Shown here: one piece after another, positions 1-5,183 of the stretch
Layout of the letters: each line of letters opens with the position of its first letter
Numbering within the stretch: position 1 is the stretch's first letter
Assembly (NCBI GenBank): GCA_039649115.1
Contig: JBBWZQ010000350.1
Location: 1-5,183 of the forward strand
Length of the DNA: 5,183 nt
Origin: DATEJJ01 sp039649115
Lineage (GTDB): Bacteria > Actinomycetota > Actinomycetes > Mycobacteriales > Micromonosporaceae
Reading direction: 5' to 3'
The notes under the pieces: generated by a model
Databases searched by the model: none
Told to the model about the DNA's origin: nothing
Seen by the model: the letters and a program-made list of their open reading frames with translations, nothing else
Position numbers and translations under genes: made by a program

Positions 1-55
1 GCCACTGGACGCTCGGGGCCACCTCTGCCCGCGGCACAACGGCTACCGGCGGTAG
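1..55 (+). CDS. DUF3090-family protein, C-terminal end only (partial)
   Basis: Reading from base 2, the codons give PLDARGHLCPRHNGYRR and then TAG at 53-55. The pattern P-L-D-x-x-G-H-x-C-P-R-x-N-G-Y-R-R is, from memory, the typical end of actinobacterial DUF3090 proteins (SCO1665-like), where the Cys belongs to a small CxxC-type zinc-ribbon-like tail. The rest of the gene lies left of the window. DUF3090 genes usually sit directly upstream of an SCO1664-family gene and mshC, which is exactly what follows here. The function of the family is not established. The identification rests on 17 residues plus gene order, so it is strong for a fragment but not proven. Confidence 0.8.
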   Translation, partial: PLDARGHLCPRHNGYRR

Positions 56-61
56 CCGACG

Positions 62-901
62 GTGACGGCTGATCCAACCGGGGCGCCGACCGGCCCGGCG
101 CCGGCCGCGCTCTCCGAGCCCGACGCGCTCACCCTGCTGCGCCACGGTGACCTGGAGCTCGAGGGGCGCCTGGTCGACGCGTCGAACGCCACCCTCCGGG
201 CCGTGATCACCGCCGACGGCGTGACCGCCCGCTGCGTCTACAAGCCGGTGCACGGCGAGCGGCCGCTGTGGGACTTCCCCGACGGCACCCTGGCCGACCG
301 GGAGGCCGCCGCCTACCTGCTGTCGACGGTCGCCGGCTTCGACGTCGTGCCGCCGACGGTGCTGCGCGACGGTCCGCTCGGCCCCGGCATGTGCCAGCTG
401 TGGATCGACGAGGAGCGCCAGGACGAGCCGCTGCTCGGGTTCATACCCACCCGACAGGTACCGGCCGGTTGGCGCCGCGTCGCCGCCGCCCGCGACGACC
501 GCGGCCGTCCGTACACGCTCGCGCACGCCGACGACCCGAGGCTGGCCCGAATGGCGATCTTCGACGCGGTCATCAACAACGCCGACCGCAAGGGCGGCCA
601 TGTCATCGCGACCGTCGACGGCCGGGTGTACGGCGTCGACCATGGCGTGTGCTTCCACAGCGAGGACAAGCTGCGGACGGTGCTCTGGGGCTGGGTCGGT
701 GAGCGGTTGCCCGCCGACGGCGTGGAACTGCTGGACAAGCTGCGGGTCGAGCTGACCGGTCGGCTGGGTGTCGCCCTGGGGGCGCACCTGACGGAGCTGG
801 AGACCGGCACTCTCGCGATGCGGGTGGACCGGCTGCTCGCCACCCGTTGCTTTCCGCAGCCGAGCGAGGACTGGCCGTCGATACCGTGGCCGCCCGTCTG
901 A
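62..901 (+). CDS. SCO1664-family protein, PI3/PI4-kinase-like fold
   Basis: This 279-residue protein is of a normal size for the SCO1664 family, often annotated as a phosphatidylinositol 3/4-kinase-like protein. After a Pro/Ala-rich N-terminus (about 1-20) come the marks of a kinase-like fold: VYKP with Lys61 as candidate ATP-binding lysine, WDFPDG then REAA with Glu81, the catalytic-loop-like NNADRKGGH (172-180, Asp175), and the metal-binding-like GVDHG (191-195, Asp193), which resembles the DFG region. The C-terminus ends in a Trp/Pro-rich SIPWPPV. The start is GTG at 62: the same frame has a stop at 53-55 and no other start between, and no good Shine-Dalgarno sequence is visible. The 6-base gap to the upstream stop suggests translational coupling to the DUF3090 gene. 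mshC follows 78 bases later. The kinase-like fold is inferred from motifs. Substrate and role are unknown, and lipid kinase activity should not be assumed. Confidence 0.88.
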   Translation: MTADPTGAPTGPAPAALSEPDALTLLRHGDLELEGRLVDASNATLRAVITADGVTARCVYKPVHGERPLWDFPDGTLADREAAAYLLSTVAGFDVVPPTVLRDGPLGPGMCQLWIDEERQDEPLLGFIPTRQVPAGWRRVAAARDDRGRPYTLAHADDPRLARMAIFDAVINNADRKGGHVIATVDGRVYGVDHGVCFHSEDKLRTVLWGWVGERLPADGVELLDKLRVELTGRLGVALGAHLTELETGTLAMRVDRLLATRCFPQPSEDWPSIPWPPV

Positions 902-904
902 CAG

Positions 905-948
905 GTGTGACCTAACCGTCGGTCCGTGTGATCGAGTCGCCGGTGTGA
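905..948 (+). repeat. Three GTGTGA direct repeats upstream of mshC
   Basis: The hexamer GTGTGA occurs at 905-910, 926-931 and 943-948, all on the + strand, within the 78-base gap before mshC. The first lies in the short dyad AGGTGTGACCT (903-913) and the third in GCCG-GTGTGA-CGGC (939-952). The third copy also covers where a -35 element would fall for the TACCCT -10 (GTGACG at 945-950, 15-base spacer). The repeats are seen directly; a regulatory role is only a guess. Confidence 0.35.
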
Positions 949-962
949 CGGCAACGGGGCGG

Positions 963-979
963 CACTACCCTTGACCGCC
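963..979 (+). promoter_or_regulatory. Candidate leaderless promoter of mshC (-10 TACCCT)
   Basis: TACCCT at 966-971 fits the actinobacterial TAnnnT form of the -10 box and ends 8 bases before the ATG at 980. Transcription would therefore start at or next to the start codon. No Shine-Dalgarno sequence is visible upstream of the ATG, which agrees with a leaderless mRNA. The 13-base string CACTACCCTTGAC (963-975) recurs exactly before metH at 4168-4180. The -35 is weak: GTGACG at 945-950 matches TTGACA in 4 of 6 positions with a short 15-base spacer. Confidence 0.6.
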
Positions 980-2227
980 ATGGAGTCTTGGTCGGCACCC
1001 GACGTCCCGCCGCTGCCCGGCGCCGGTGCAACGCTTGCCCTGTTCGACTCGGCCCGGCGCGAGGTCGCGCCGACGGTGGAAGCGGACGAGGGTCGGCCGG
1101 CGACGATGTACGTCTGCGGCATCACCCCGTACGACGCGACCCACCTGGGACACGCGGCCACGATGATCACATTCGACCTCGTGTACCGGGCCTGGCTCGA
1201 CGCCCGGCTCGACGTGCGGTACGTGCAGAACGTGACCGACGTCGACGACCCGCTGCTGGAGCGCGCGACCCGCGACCGGGAGGACTGGGTGGTGCTCGCG
1301 ATGCGCGAGACCGCCCTGTTCCGGGAGGACATGGAGGCGTTGCGGATCCTGCCGCCGGCCAGCTACGTCGGCGCGGTGGAGTCCATCCCGGCGATCGTGG
1401 AGCGGGTCGACGCCCTGATCGACTCGGGTGCCGCGTACCGGCTGGCCGACGGCACCGGCGACGTCTACTTCGACCTGACCGCGGCACCCCGCTTCGGGTA
1501 CGAGTCGAACCTGTCCCGGGACCAGATGCTCGCCTACTTCGCCGAACGCGGCGGCGACCCGGAGCGGGCCGGCAAGCGCGACCCGCTGGACCCGCTGGTG
1601 TGGCGGGGCAGCCGGGACGGCGAGCCGTCCTGGGACGGCGGGACACTGGGCCCCGGCCGGCCCGGCTGGCACATCGAGTGCGCGGTGATCGCCCTGGACC
1701 TGCTCGGCGCCCGGATGGACGTCCAGGGCGGCGGCAACGACCTGCTGTTCCCGCACCACGAGATGTCCGCCGCGCACGCCGAGACGCTCACCGGCGAAGC
1801 ACCGTTCGCCAGCCACTACGCGCACGCCGGCATGATCGGGCTGGCCGGCGAGAAAATGAGCAAGAGCAAGGGAAACCTGGTCTTCGTGTCCCGCCTGCGC
1901 GCGGATCGGGTCGACCCGACGGCGATGCGGCTGGCGCTGATCGCCGACCACTACCGCGCCGACCGGCAGTGGACCGACGACCTGCTCAAGGCGGGCCAGC
2001 AGCGGCTGGCCCGGTGGCGCGCCGCGGCAGCCGCGGCGCGCGGGCCGTCCGGGACGCTCCTGCTCGCGGGGGTACGCGAGCGGCTCGCGGCCGACCTGGA
2101 CACGCCCGGCGCGCTGCTGCTCGTGGACGCCTGGGCGGACGCGACGCTGGGCGGCGAGGGTACCGACGCCGCGGCGCCCGAGCTGGTGGCGGCGACGGTC
2201 GACGCGCTGCTGGGCGTCGCACTCTGA
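980..2227 (+). CDS. mshC: MshC, L-cysteine:1D-myo-inositol 2-amino-2-deoxy-alpha-D-glucopyranoside ligase
   Basis: MshC uses ATP to join cysteine to GlcN-Ins, giving Cys-GlcN-Ins, the penultimate step of mycothiol synthesis before acetylation by MshD. The enzyme is cytosolic and related to class I cysteinyl-tRNA synthetases. The sequence shows the zinc-site Cys46 in VCGITPYDATHLGH, the HIGH-type motif HLGH (55-58), WHIEC with Cys234, FPHHE with His259, and KMSKS (292-296). The three zinc-ligand positions sit a constant 3 residues after those I recall for Mycobacterium smegmatis MshC (Cys43, Cys231, His256). The length of 415 residues is normal for MshC and shorter than most CysRS. I chose ATG at 980 (MESW...), a usual MshC start; an in-frame TTG at 971 overlaps the -10-like box and is unlikely. 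The gene lies downstream of the SCO1664-family gene, probably with its own promoter, and converges with the GntR gene. All key residues are present, so it looks functional. Confidence 0.96.
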   Translation: MESWSAPDVPPLPGAGATLALFDSARREVAPTVEADEGRPATMYVCGITPYDATHLGHAATMITFDLVYRAWLDARLDVRYVQNVTDVDDPLLERATRDREDWVVLAMRETALFREDMEALRILPPASYVGAVESIPAIVERVDALIDSGAAYRLADGTGDVYFDLTAAPRFGYESNLSRDQMLAYFAERGGDPERAGKRDPLDPLVWRGSRDGEPSWDGGTLGPGRPGWHIECAVIALDLLGARMDVQGGGNDLLFPHHEMSAAHAETLTGEAPFASHYAHAGMIGLAGEKMSKSKGNLVFVSRLRADRVDPTAMRLALIADHYRADRQWTDDLLKAGQQRLARWRAAAAAARGPSGTLLLAGVRERLAADLDTPGALLLVDAWADATLGGEGTDAAAPELVAATVDALLGVAL

Positions 2228-2244
2228 CGCCATCCCGGTCAGCG

Positions 2245-2260
2245 ACGGTGCGGTCACCGT
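2245..2260. terminator. Possible bidirectional hairpin terminator between mshC and the GntR gene
   Basis: ACGGTG-CGGT-CACCGT forms a perfect 6-base-pair stem with a 4-base loop in the 53-base gap between two convergent genes, where a shared terminator is expected. No U-tract follows on either strand; actinobacterial terminators often lack one. The stem is short, so this is a tentative call. Confidence 0.4.
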
Positions 2261-2280
2261 GATCAAGGTGGGCGGTGCGG

Positions 2281-3075
2281 TCAGTCGAGGGTCAGGTCGG
2301 GCTCGTCGTAGCTGCGGTCGGGGCGGGGGTCGGGGATGCGGTACTCCTCCGTCAGCGCGGTCACCGGACCGGGCCAGGTGGCCACCGCGACCTCGATCGG
2401 GCGGTGCTCCGCGTCGTAGGCCACGTGCAGCAGGTGCAGTACCGGCGTGTCCGGCCGGATCTGCAGGATCTCCGCCTCCTCCCGGTTGGGCAGCCGCGCG
2501 GTGACCTGGTCCGTCGCGCTGCGGTACCGGCGCCCGGTGACCTCCTCCACCTCCTGGTACAGCGGCCGGCCGAACGCCTCGTGCCGCTCCAGGCTGGTAC
2601 CCCGCGCGTCGGCCACCCGCAGCCAGGAGGCGCCCACCTCGACCGGCGAGTCCTGCGTGCGTACCAGGTGCCGGCGCACCAGCAGTTCGGTGCCGGCCGG
2701 TACGCCGTACGCGTCGGCGATCTCGCCCGGTGCCGGGGCGCGGGCCACCTCGACGAGCTGCTGCCGGTACCGGGCGGCGAGGTCCGCGTGGTACCCGCGG
2801 TGGATCCCGTACCGGCCGCGGGAGAGCCGGTTGAGCTTGCGCCGGGTACCCCGGACGTAGGTGCCGGAGCCGGGCTTGGTGATCAGCAGGCCCTCGATGC
2901 GCAGCTGGTCGATGGTGCGTTGCACGGTCTGCTTGGCGACCCCGAACAGCTGGGCGATCGCCGGGATCGACGGTAGCCGCTCACCGGGCCCCCAGTCGCC
3001 ACGCCGGATCTGGGCACGCAACGCCGCCGCGATCTGCCGGTGCGGGTGCTCGGCCGCGCCAGGGTTCACGCTCAT
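2281..3075 (-). CDS. GntR-family transcriptional regulator, HutC/UTRA type
   Basis: This 264-residue protein has the two-domain layout of the HutC subgroup of GntR regulators. A winged helix-turn-helix occupies about residues 10-76: HRQIAAALRAQIRRGDWGPG, then LPS (34-36), the helix-turn-helix FGVAKQTVQRTIDQL and the wing GLLITKPGSGTYVR. A UTRA ligand-binding domain covers about 95-245, including PVLHLLHVAYDAEHRPIEV. Such proteins usually bind DNA as dimers and release it on binding a small metabolite; the ligand cannot be read here. The start is ATG at 3075, just after a -10-like TAGGTT and a perfect inverted repeat. The only Shine-Dalgarno-like AGGAGG is 14 bases from the ATG, too far to be typical. 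The gene lies 66 bases downstream of the PAC2 gene on the same strand and converges with mshC. Its targets are unknown; self-regulation through the repeat is the simplest guess. It is not part of the conserved neighbourhood as I recall it, so it may be a lineage-specific insertion. Confidence 0.92.
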   Translation of the reverse strand: MSVNPGAAEHPHRQIAAALRAQIRRGDWGPGERLPSIPAIAQLFGVAKQTVQRTIDQLRIEGLLITKPGSGTYVRGTRRKLNRLSRGRYGIHRGYHADLAARYRQQLVEVARAPAPGEIADAYGVPAGTELLVRRHLVRTQDSPVEVGASWLRVADARGTSLERHEAFGRPLYQEVEEVTGRRYRSATDQVTARLPNREEAEILQIRPDTPVLHLLHVAYDAEHRPIEVAVATWPGPVTALTEEYRIPDPRPDRSYDEPDLTLD

Positions 3076-3082
3076 ACGACGA

Positions 3083-3088
3083 AACCTA
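3083..3088 (-). promoter_or_regulatory. Candidate -10 box (TAGGTT) for the GntR gene
   Basis: On the minus strand TAGGTT fits TAnnnT and ends 7 bases before the ATG at 3075, the spacing expected for a leaderless transcript. It is the same arrangement as at mshC and metH. No convincing -35 lies 16-18 bases upstream. An alternative is an upstream start using AGGAGG (3090-3095) as a distant ribosome binding site. Confidence 0.45.
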
Positions 3089-3098
3089 GCCTCCTAGG
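3085..3098. promoter_or_regulatory. Perfect inverted repeat CCTAG-N4-CTAGG, candidate GntR operator
   Basis: CCTAG (3085-3089) and CTAGG (3094-3098) are exact inverted arms around a 4-base spacer. The right arm is also part of an 8-base palindrome TCCTAGGA (3092-3099). The repeat overlaps the candidate -10 of the GntR gene, a position where a bound dimer would block transcription. Size, symmetry and location suit GntR-family operators, but binding is inferred. Confidence 0.5.
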
Positions 3099-3141
3099 AT
3101 GCCCTACGGGACGTGACACGCCGGATCAGGGGACGAAAGGA

Positions 3142-4011
3142 TCACCAGGCACCGGCGGTGGGGCCCGAGGAGCCGCCACGGCGGCGCAGGTACTTCTCGA
3201 ACTCCTGCGCGATCTCGTCACCGGACAGCGGCTGCAGGCCCTCGTCGCCCACCCGCTCCTCGAGCTCGCGGACGTACTCGCCCAGCTCGGCGTCCTGCTC
3301 GGCGGCGGTGCGCAGCCGCTCCTCCCACTCCGCCGACTCCTCGGCGAGATCCATCATGGGTACCGGCAGGTCGAGCACGTCCTCGACCCGGTGCAGCAGG
3401 GCCAGCGTCGCCTTCGGGCAGGGCGGGTTGTTCGCGTAGTGGGGCACATGCACCCAGAACGAGACAGTGTCCAGTTCGGCGCGGGTACACGCCTCGTGCA
3501 GCACCCCGACGATCCCGGTCGGGCCGTCGTACCGGGTCGGGATCAGGCTGTACCGCTCGGCGGCGTCGCGGTTCGCGGCGCTCCCGCTGATCGGCAGCGT
3601 CCGCGTGTACGGCACGTCGGCCAGCAGCGCGCCGAGCAGCACGATCTTGTTGACCTCCAGGCTGTGGCACAGCTCCAGGATCTCGCCGCAGAAGGTGCGC
3701 CAGCGCATGCTCGGCTCGATGCCCCGGATGAGCAGCACGTCGCGGTCGGTGCCGGGCGGCGTGGCGACGGAGAAGCGCGTGGTCGGCCACTCGATGTTGC
3801 GGGTCTCGCCGTCAGCCAGCGAGACGATCGGCCGGTTGACCTGGAAGTCGTAGAACTCCTCGGGGTCCAGGGCCGTGACCGGGCGTGCCGTCCAGACCTG
3901 CTCCAGGTGCTCGACGGCGGCGGTCGACGCGTCCGCGGCGTCGTTCCACCCCTCGAATGCTGCGATCGCCACCGGATCGCGCAGCACCGGCAGTCCATCG
4001 AACTCGGTCAC
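3142..4011 (-). CDS. PAC2-family protein (proteasome assembly chaperone 2-like)
   Basis: This 289-residue protein matches the actinobacterial PAC2 family, whose eukaryotic and archaeal relatives help assemble proteasomes; the bacterial role is not established. The N-terminus has the family-like IAAFEGWNDAADAST (16-30). The middle holds GALLADVPYTRTLPISGSA (127-145), with the conserved Arg137 and P-I-S-G stretch. The C-terminal part (about 218-276) is rich in Glu, Leu and Arg, may form a long helix or coiled coil, and includes SGDEIAQEFEKYLRRR before a short flexible Gly/Ser tail. No signal peptide or membrane segment is visible, so it is probably cytosolic. The start is GTG at 4009-4011, supported by GGAGGAG 9 bases upstream. 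It is divergent from metH and 66 bases upstream of the GntR gene on the same strand, so read-through into that gene is possible. Linkage of a PAC2 gene to metH and mshC also occurs in Mycobacterium tuberculosis (Rv2125 near metH), as I recall. Confidence 0.88.
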   Translation of the reverse strand: MTEFDGLPVLRDPVAIAAFEGWNDAADASTAAVEHLEQVWTARPVTALDPEEFYDFQVNRPIVSLADGETRNIEWPTTRFSVATPPGTDRDVLLIRGIEPSMRWRTFCGEILELCHSLEVNKIVLLGALLADVPYTRTLPISGSAANRDAAERYSLIPTRYDGPTGIVGVLHEACTRAELDTVSFWVHVPHYANNPPCPKATLALLHRVEDVLDLPVPMMDLAEESAEWEERLRTAAEQDAELGEYVRELEERVGDEGLQPLSGDEIAQEFEKYLRRRGGSSGPTAGAW

Positions 4012-4020
4012 GCGCCCCTA

Positions 4021-4027
4021 CTCCTCC
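4021..4027 (-). promoter_or_regulatory. Ribosome binding site of the PAC2 gene
   Basis: The minus strand reads GGAGGAG here, 9 bases before the GTG start. It supports that start over later ones. It is the only strong Shine-Dalgarno sequence at a usable distance among the five gene starts in the window. Confidence 0.7.
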
Positions 4028-4084
4028 GTGCCGCGGTGTTCCGGCCTGCGCGGCGTCGCCGGTGGGTGACGAGCGATCGCCCGC

Positions 4085-4106
4085 CCACGTCGCCAAGCCT
4101 ACGTGG
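4085..4106. repeat. Inverted repeat CCACGT-N10-ACGTGG in the PAC2-metH divergent region
   Basis: CCACGT (4085-4090) and ACGTGG (4101-4106) are perfect 6-base arms with a 10-base spacer. With a one-base bulge the arms extend outward (CGCCCACGT against ACGTGGCG). The repeat straddles the candidate PAC2 -10 box TAGGCT, so it could be an operator or an RNA hairpin in a leader. No regulator can be named. Confidence 0.4.
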
Positions 4107-4128
4107 CGGTCGCCCCGACGCCAGTCAA
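4096..4128 (-). promoter_or_regulatory. Candidate promoter of the PAC2 gene
   Basis: On the minus strand TTGACT (4123-4128) matches the -35 consensus TTGACA in 5 of 6 positions, and TAGGCT (4096-4101) fits a TAnnnT -10. The spacer of 21 bases is longer than the usual 16-19, so one of the two boxes may be wrong. Transcription from here would give a leader of roughly 80 bases, agreeing with the good ribosome binding site of this gene. Confidence 0.35.
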
Positions 4129-4167
4129 GGCCGCGCCGAAGCCGCTCGGGCGGGCGCCGTGACCACC

Positions 4168-4183
4168 CACTACCCTTGACGGC
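4168..4183 (+). promoter_or_regulatory. Candidate leaderless promoter of metH (-10 TACCCT)
   Basis: TACCCT at 4171-4176 ends 7 bases before the GTG at 4184, and there is no Shine-Dalgarno sequence. The 13-base string at 4168-4180 is identical to that before mshC (963-975). No clear -35 is seen 15-19 bases upstream. The spacing predicts a transcript that begins at or beside the start codon. Confidence 0.6.
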
Positions 4184-5183
4184 GTGCCGAATTCACTGCT
4201 TGCCTCGCTGACGGACCGGGTTCTCGTGGCCGATGGGGCGATGGGCACGATGCTGCAGGCGGCGAACCCGTCGTTGGACGACTTCCACGGCTTCGAGGGC
4301 TGCAACGAGATCCTCAACGTCAGCCGGCCCGACGTGGTGCGCGCCGTGCACGACGCGTACCTCGCCGCGGGCGCGGACTGCGTAGAGACCAACACGTTCG
4401 GTGCCAACTTCGGCAATCTCGGCGACTACGACATCGCGGACAGGATTCGTGAACTTTCCACGGCGGGTGCCCGGCTGGCCCGCGAGGTCGCGGATGGCTG
4501 GTCCACGGCGGACCGGCCCCGGTTCGTGATCGGCTCGGTCGGGCCGGGCACCAAGCTGCCCACGCTCGGGCACACTCCCTACTCGACACTGCGCGACGCG
4601 TACCAGGAAAACGTGGCCGGGCTGCTGGGTGGCGGGGTGGACGCGGTGCTGGTGGAGACCTGCCAGGACCTGCTGCAGGCCAAGGCCGCGGTGCTGGGCG
4701 CGCGGCGGGCGATGGCCGCCGGGGGACGGCACGTGCCGCTGATCGCGCACGTCACGGTGGAGACCACCGGCACGATGCTGCTGGGCAGCGAGATCGGCGC
4801 GGCGTTGACCGCCCTGGAGCCGCTGGGCATCGACCTGATCGGGTTGAACTGCGCGACCGGTCCGGCGGAGATGTCCGAGCACCTGCGGTACCTGTCGCAC
4901 AATGCCCGGGTCGGGCTGTCCGTGATGCCCAACGCGGGGCTGCCCGAGCTGACCCCGGACGGTGCCGCGTACCCGCTGACCCCGGACGAATTGGCCGAGG
5001 CGCTGCACCGGTTCGTCACCGAGTACGGCGCGGTGCTGGTGGGCGGTTGCTGCGGCACCACTCCTGAGCACATCACCGCGGTCGTGCGGCGGGTGGCCGG
5101 ACTGGCGCCGGTGGCGCGGACGCCGCGCCCCGAGCCCGGCGTCTCCTCGCTCTACCACCACGTGCCGTTCGCGCAGGACGCGA
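4184..5183 (+). CDS. metH: Cobalamin-dependent methionine synthase MetH, N-terminal homocysteine-binding domain (partial)
   Basis: MetH transfers a methyl group from methyltetrahydrofolate via cobalamin to homocysteine, making methionine. The gene runs off the right edge: 333 codons are visible of about 1,150-1,250 usual for the family. The visible part is the homocysteine S-methyltransferase barrel: VLVADGAMGTMLQ (13-25), the METH-type GCNEILNVSRPDVV (39-52), ETNTFGAN (68-75), SVGPGTKLPTLGH (118-130), and the zinc ligands Cys223 in GLNCATGP and Cys289-Cys290 in GGCCGTTP. The spacing of 66 residues between ligands is close to that in Thermotoga (65) and E. coli (63) MetH as I recall them. The GTG start at 4184 (MPNSLLASLTDRVLVADGAMG) fits the promoter spacing and leaves a short N-terminus like homologues. 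GCNEILN plus the tail continuing after the barrel (PEPGVSSLYHHVPF) favour full MetH over a stand-alone MmuM/BhmT-type enzyme, but the folate and cobalamin domains are outside the window. Confidence 0.93.
   Translation, partial: MPNSLLASLTDRVLVADGAMGTMLQAANPSLDDFHGFEGCNEILNVSRPDVVRAVHDAYLAAGADCVETNTFGANFGNLGDYDIADRIRELSTAGARLAREVADGWSTADRPRFVIGSVGPGTKLPTLGHTPYSTLRDAYQENVAGLLGGGVDAVLVETCQDLLQAKAAVLGARRAMAAGGRHVPLIAHVTVETTGTMLLGSEIGAALTALEPLGIDLIGLNCATGPAEMSEHLRYLSHNARVGLSVMPNAGLPELTPDGAAYPLTPDELAEALHRFVTEYGAVLVGGCCGTTPEHITAVVRRVAGLAPVARTPRPEPGVSSLYHHVPFAQDA

Noticed and set aside
1..7. GCCACTG, resembling the B12 box of cobalamin riboswitches
   Set aside because: It is read in frame as the end of the DUF3090 protein and lies more than 4 kb from metH, with no supporting structure.
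905..948. CRP-type binding site from the TGTGA motifs
   Set aside because: All copies point the same way; no TCACA half-site is found at the needed 6-base spacing.
971..979. Upstream TTG start for mshC adding three residues
   Set aside because: The TTG overlaps the -10-like TACCCT, has no ribosome binding site, and MESW at 980 is the usual MshC start.
313..1332. 339-codon open frame on the minus strand
   Set aside because: It spans two well-supported plus-strand genes and their gap; Ser/Arg-rich shadow translation.
965..2266. 433-codon open frame on the minus strand
   Set aside because: It is antisense to mshC, whose motifs are unmistakable. Its His/Val/Arg/Gly-rich composition is the usual shadow of a high-GC gene.
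2341..2849. Dense GTAC and GGTACC occurrences in the GntR gene (12 GTAC, 5 GGTACC by eye)
   Set aside because: GTAC is frequent in the other genes here too and mostly comes from TAC (Tyr) after codons ending in G, or from Gly-Thr GGT-ACC; codon use explains it without a special function.
3040..4179. 379-codon open frame on the plus strand
   Set aside because: It is antisense to the PAC2 gene and crosses the regulator's promoter region; low-complexity composition and no recognisable domain.
4193..5161. 322-codon open frame on the minus strand at the right edge
   Set aside because: It is antisense to metH, which shows all homocysteine-domain motifs and zinc cysteines on the plus strand.

Overview
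The window is high-GC DNA with strong G/C preference at third codon positions, GTG starts and little Shine-Dalgarno use. It carries the mycothiol ligase gene mshC, so it comes from an actinomycete. The gene set (DUF3090 protein, SCO1664-family protein, mshC, a PAC2 protein, metH) matches a neighbourhood conserved across Actinobacteria such as Streptomyces and Mycobacterium. From protein style and promoter style I would guess Micromonosporaceae or a close relative; that is recall, not a search.

Layout, left to right. Bases 1-55 are the last 17 codons and stop of a DUF3090-family gene. Six bases later, in the same reading frame, an SCO1664-family gene (62-901, +) encodes a protein with kinase-like (PI3/4-kinase-like) motifs. 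A 78-base gap with three GTGTGA hexamers and a -10-like TACCCT leads into mshC (980-2227, +), which makes Cys-GlcN-Ins in mycothiol synthesis. mshC converges on a GntR/UTRA regulator gene (2281-3075, -), with a small hairpin between them. Upstream of the regulator, on the same strand, is a PAC2-family gene (3142-4011, -). A 172-base divergent region (4012-4183) then separates it from metH (4184 to the window end, +). Only the homocysteine-binding domain of cobalamin-dependent methionine synthase is in view.

Themes. mshC consumes cysteine and metH makes methionine, so two sulfur-metabolism genes share the block. Both are preceded by the same 13-base string containing a -10-like TACCCT that ends 7-8 bases before the start codon, with no Shine-Dalgarno sequence. 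This suggests leaderless transcripts. The GntR gene has the same geometry with TAGGTT, overlapped by a perfect inverted repeat that could be its own operator. The functions of the DUF3090, SCO1664-family and PAC2 proteins in these bacteria are not established. I see no clearly new system: the genes belong to known families, and the novelty lies in the promoter/operator architecture and in the unexplained linkage of the uncharacterised genes with mshC. No non-coding stretch exceeds 172 bases, and I see no tRNA, rRNA, CRISPR array or insertion sequence.
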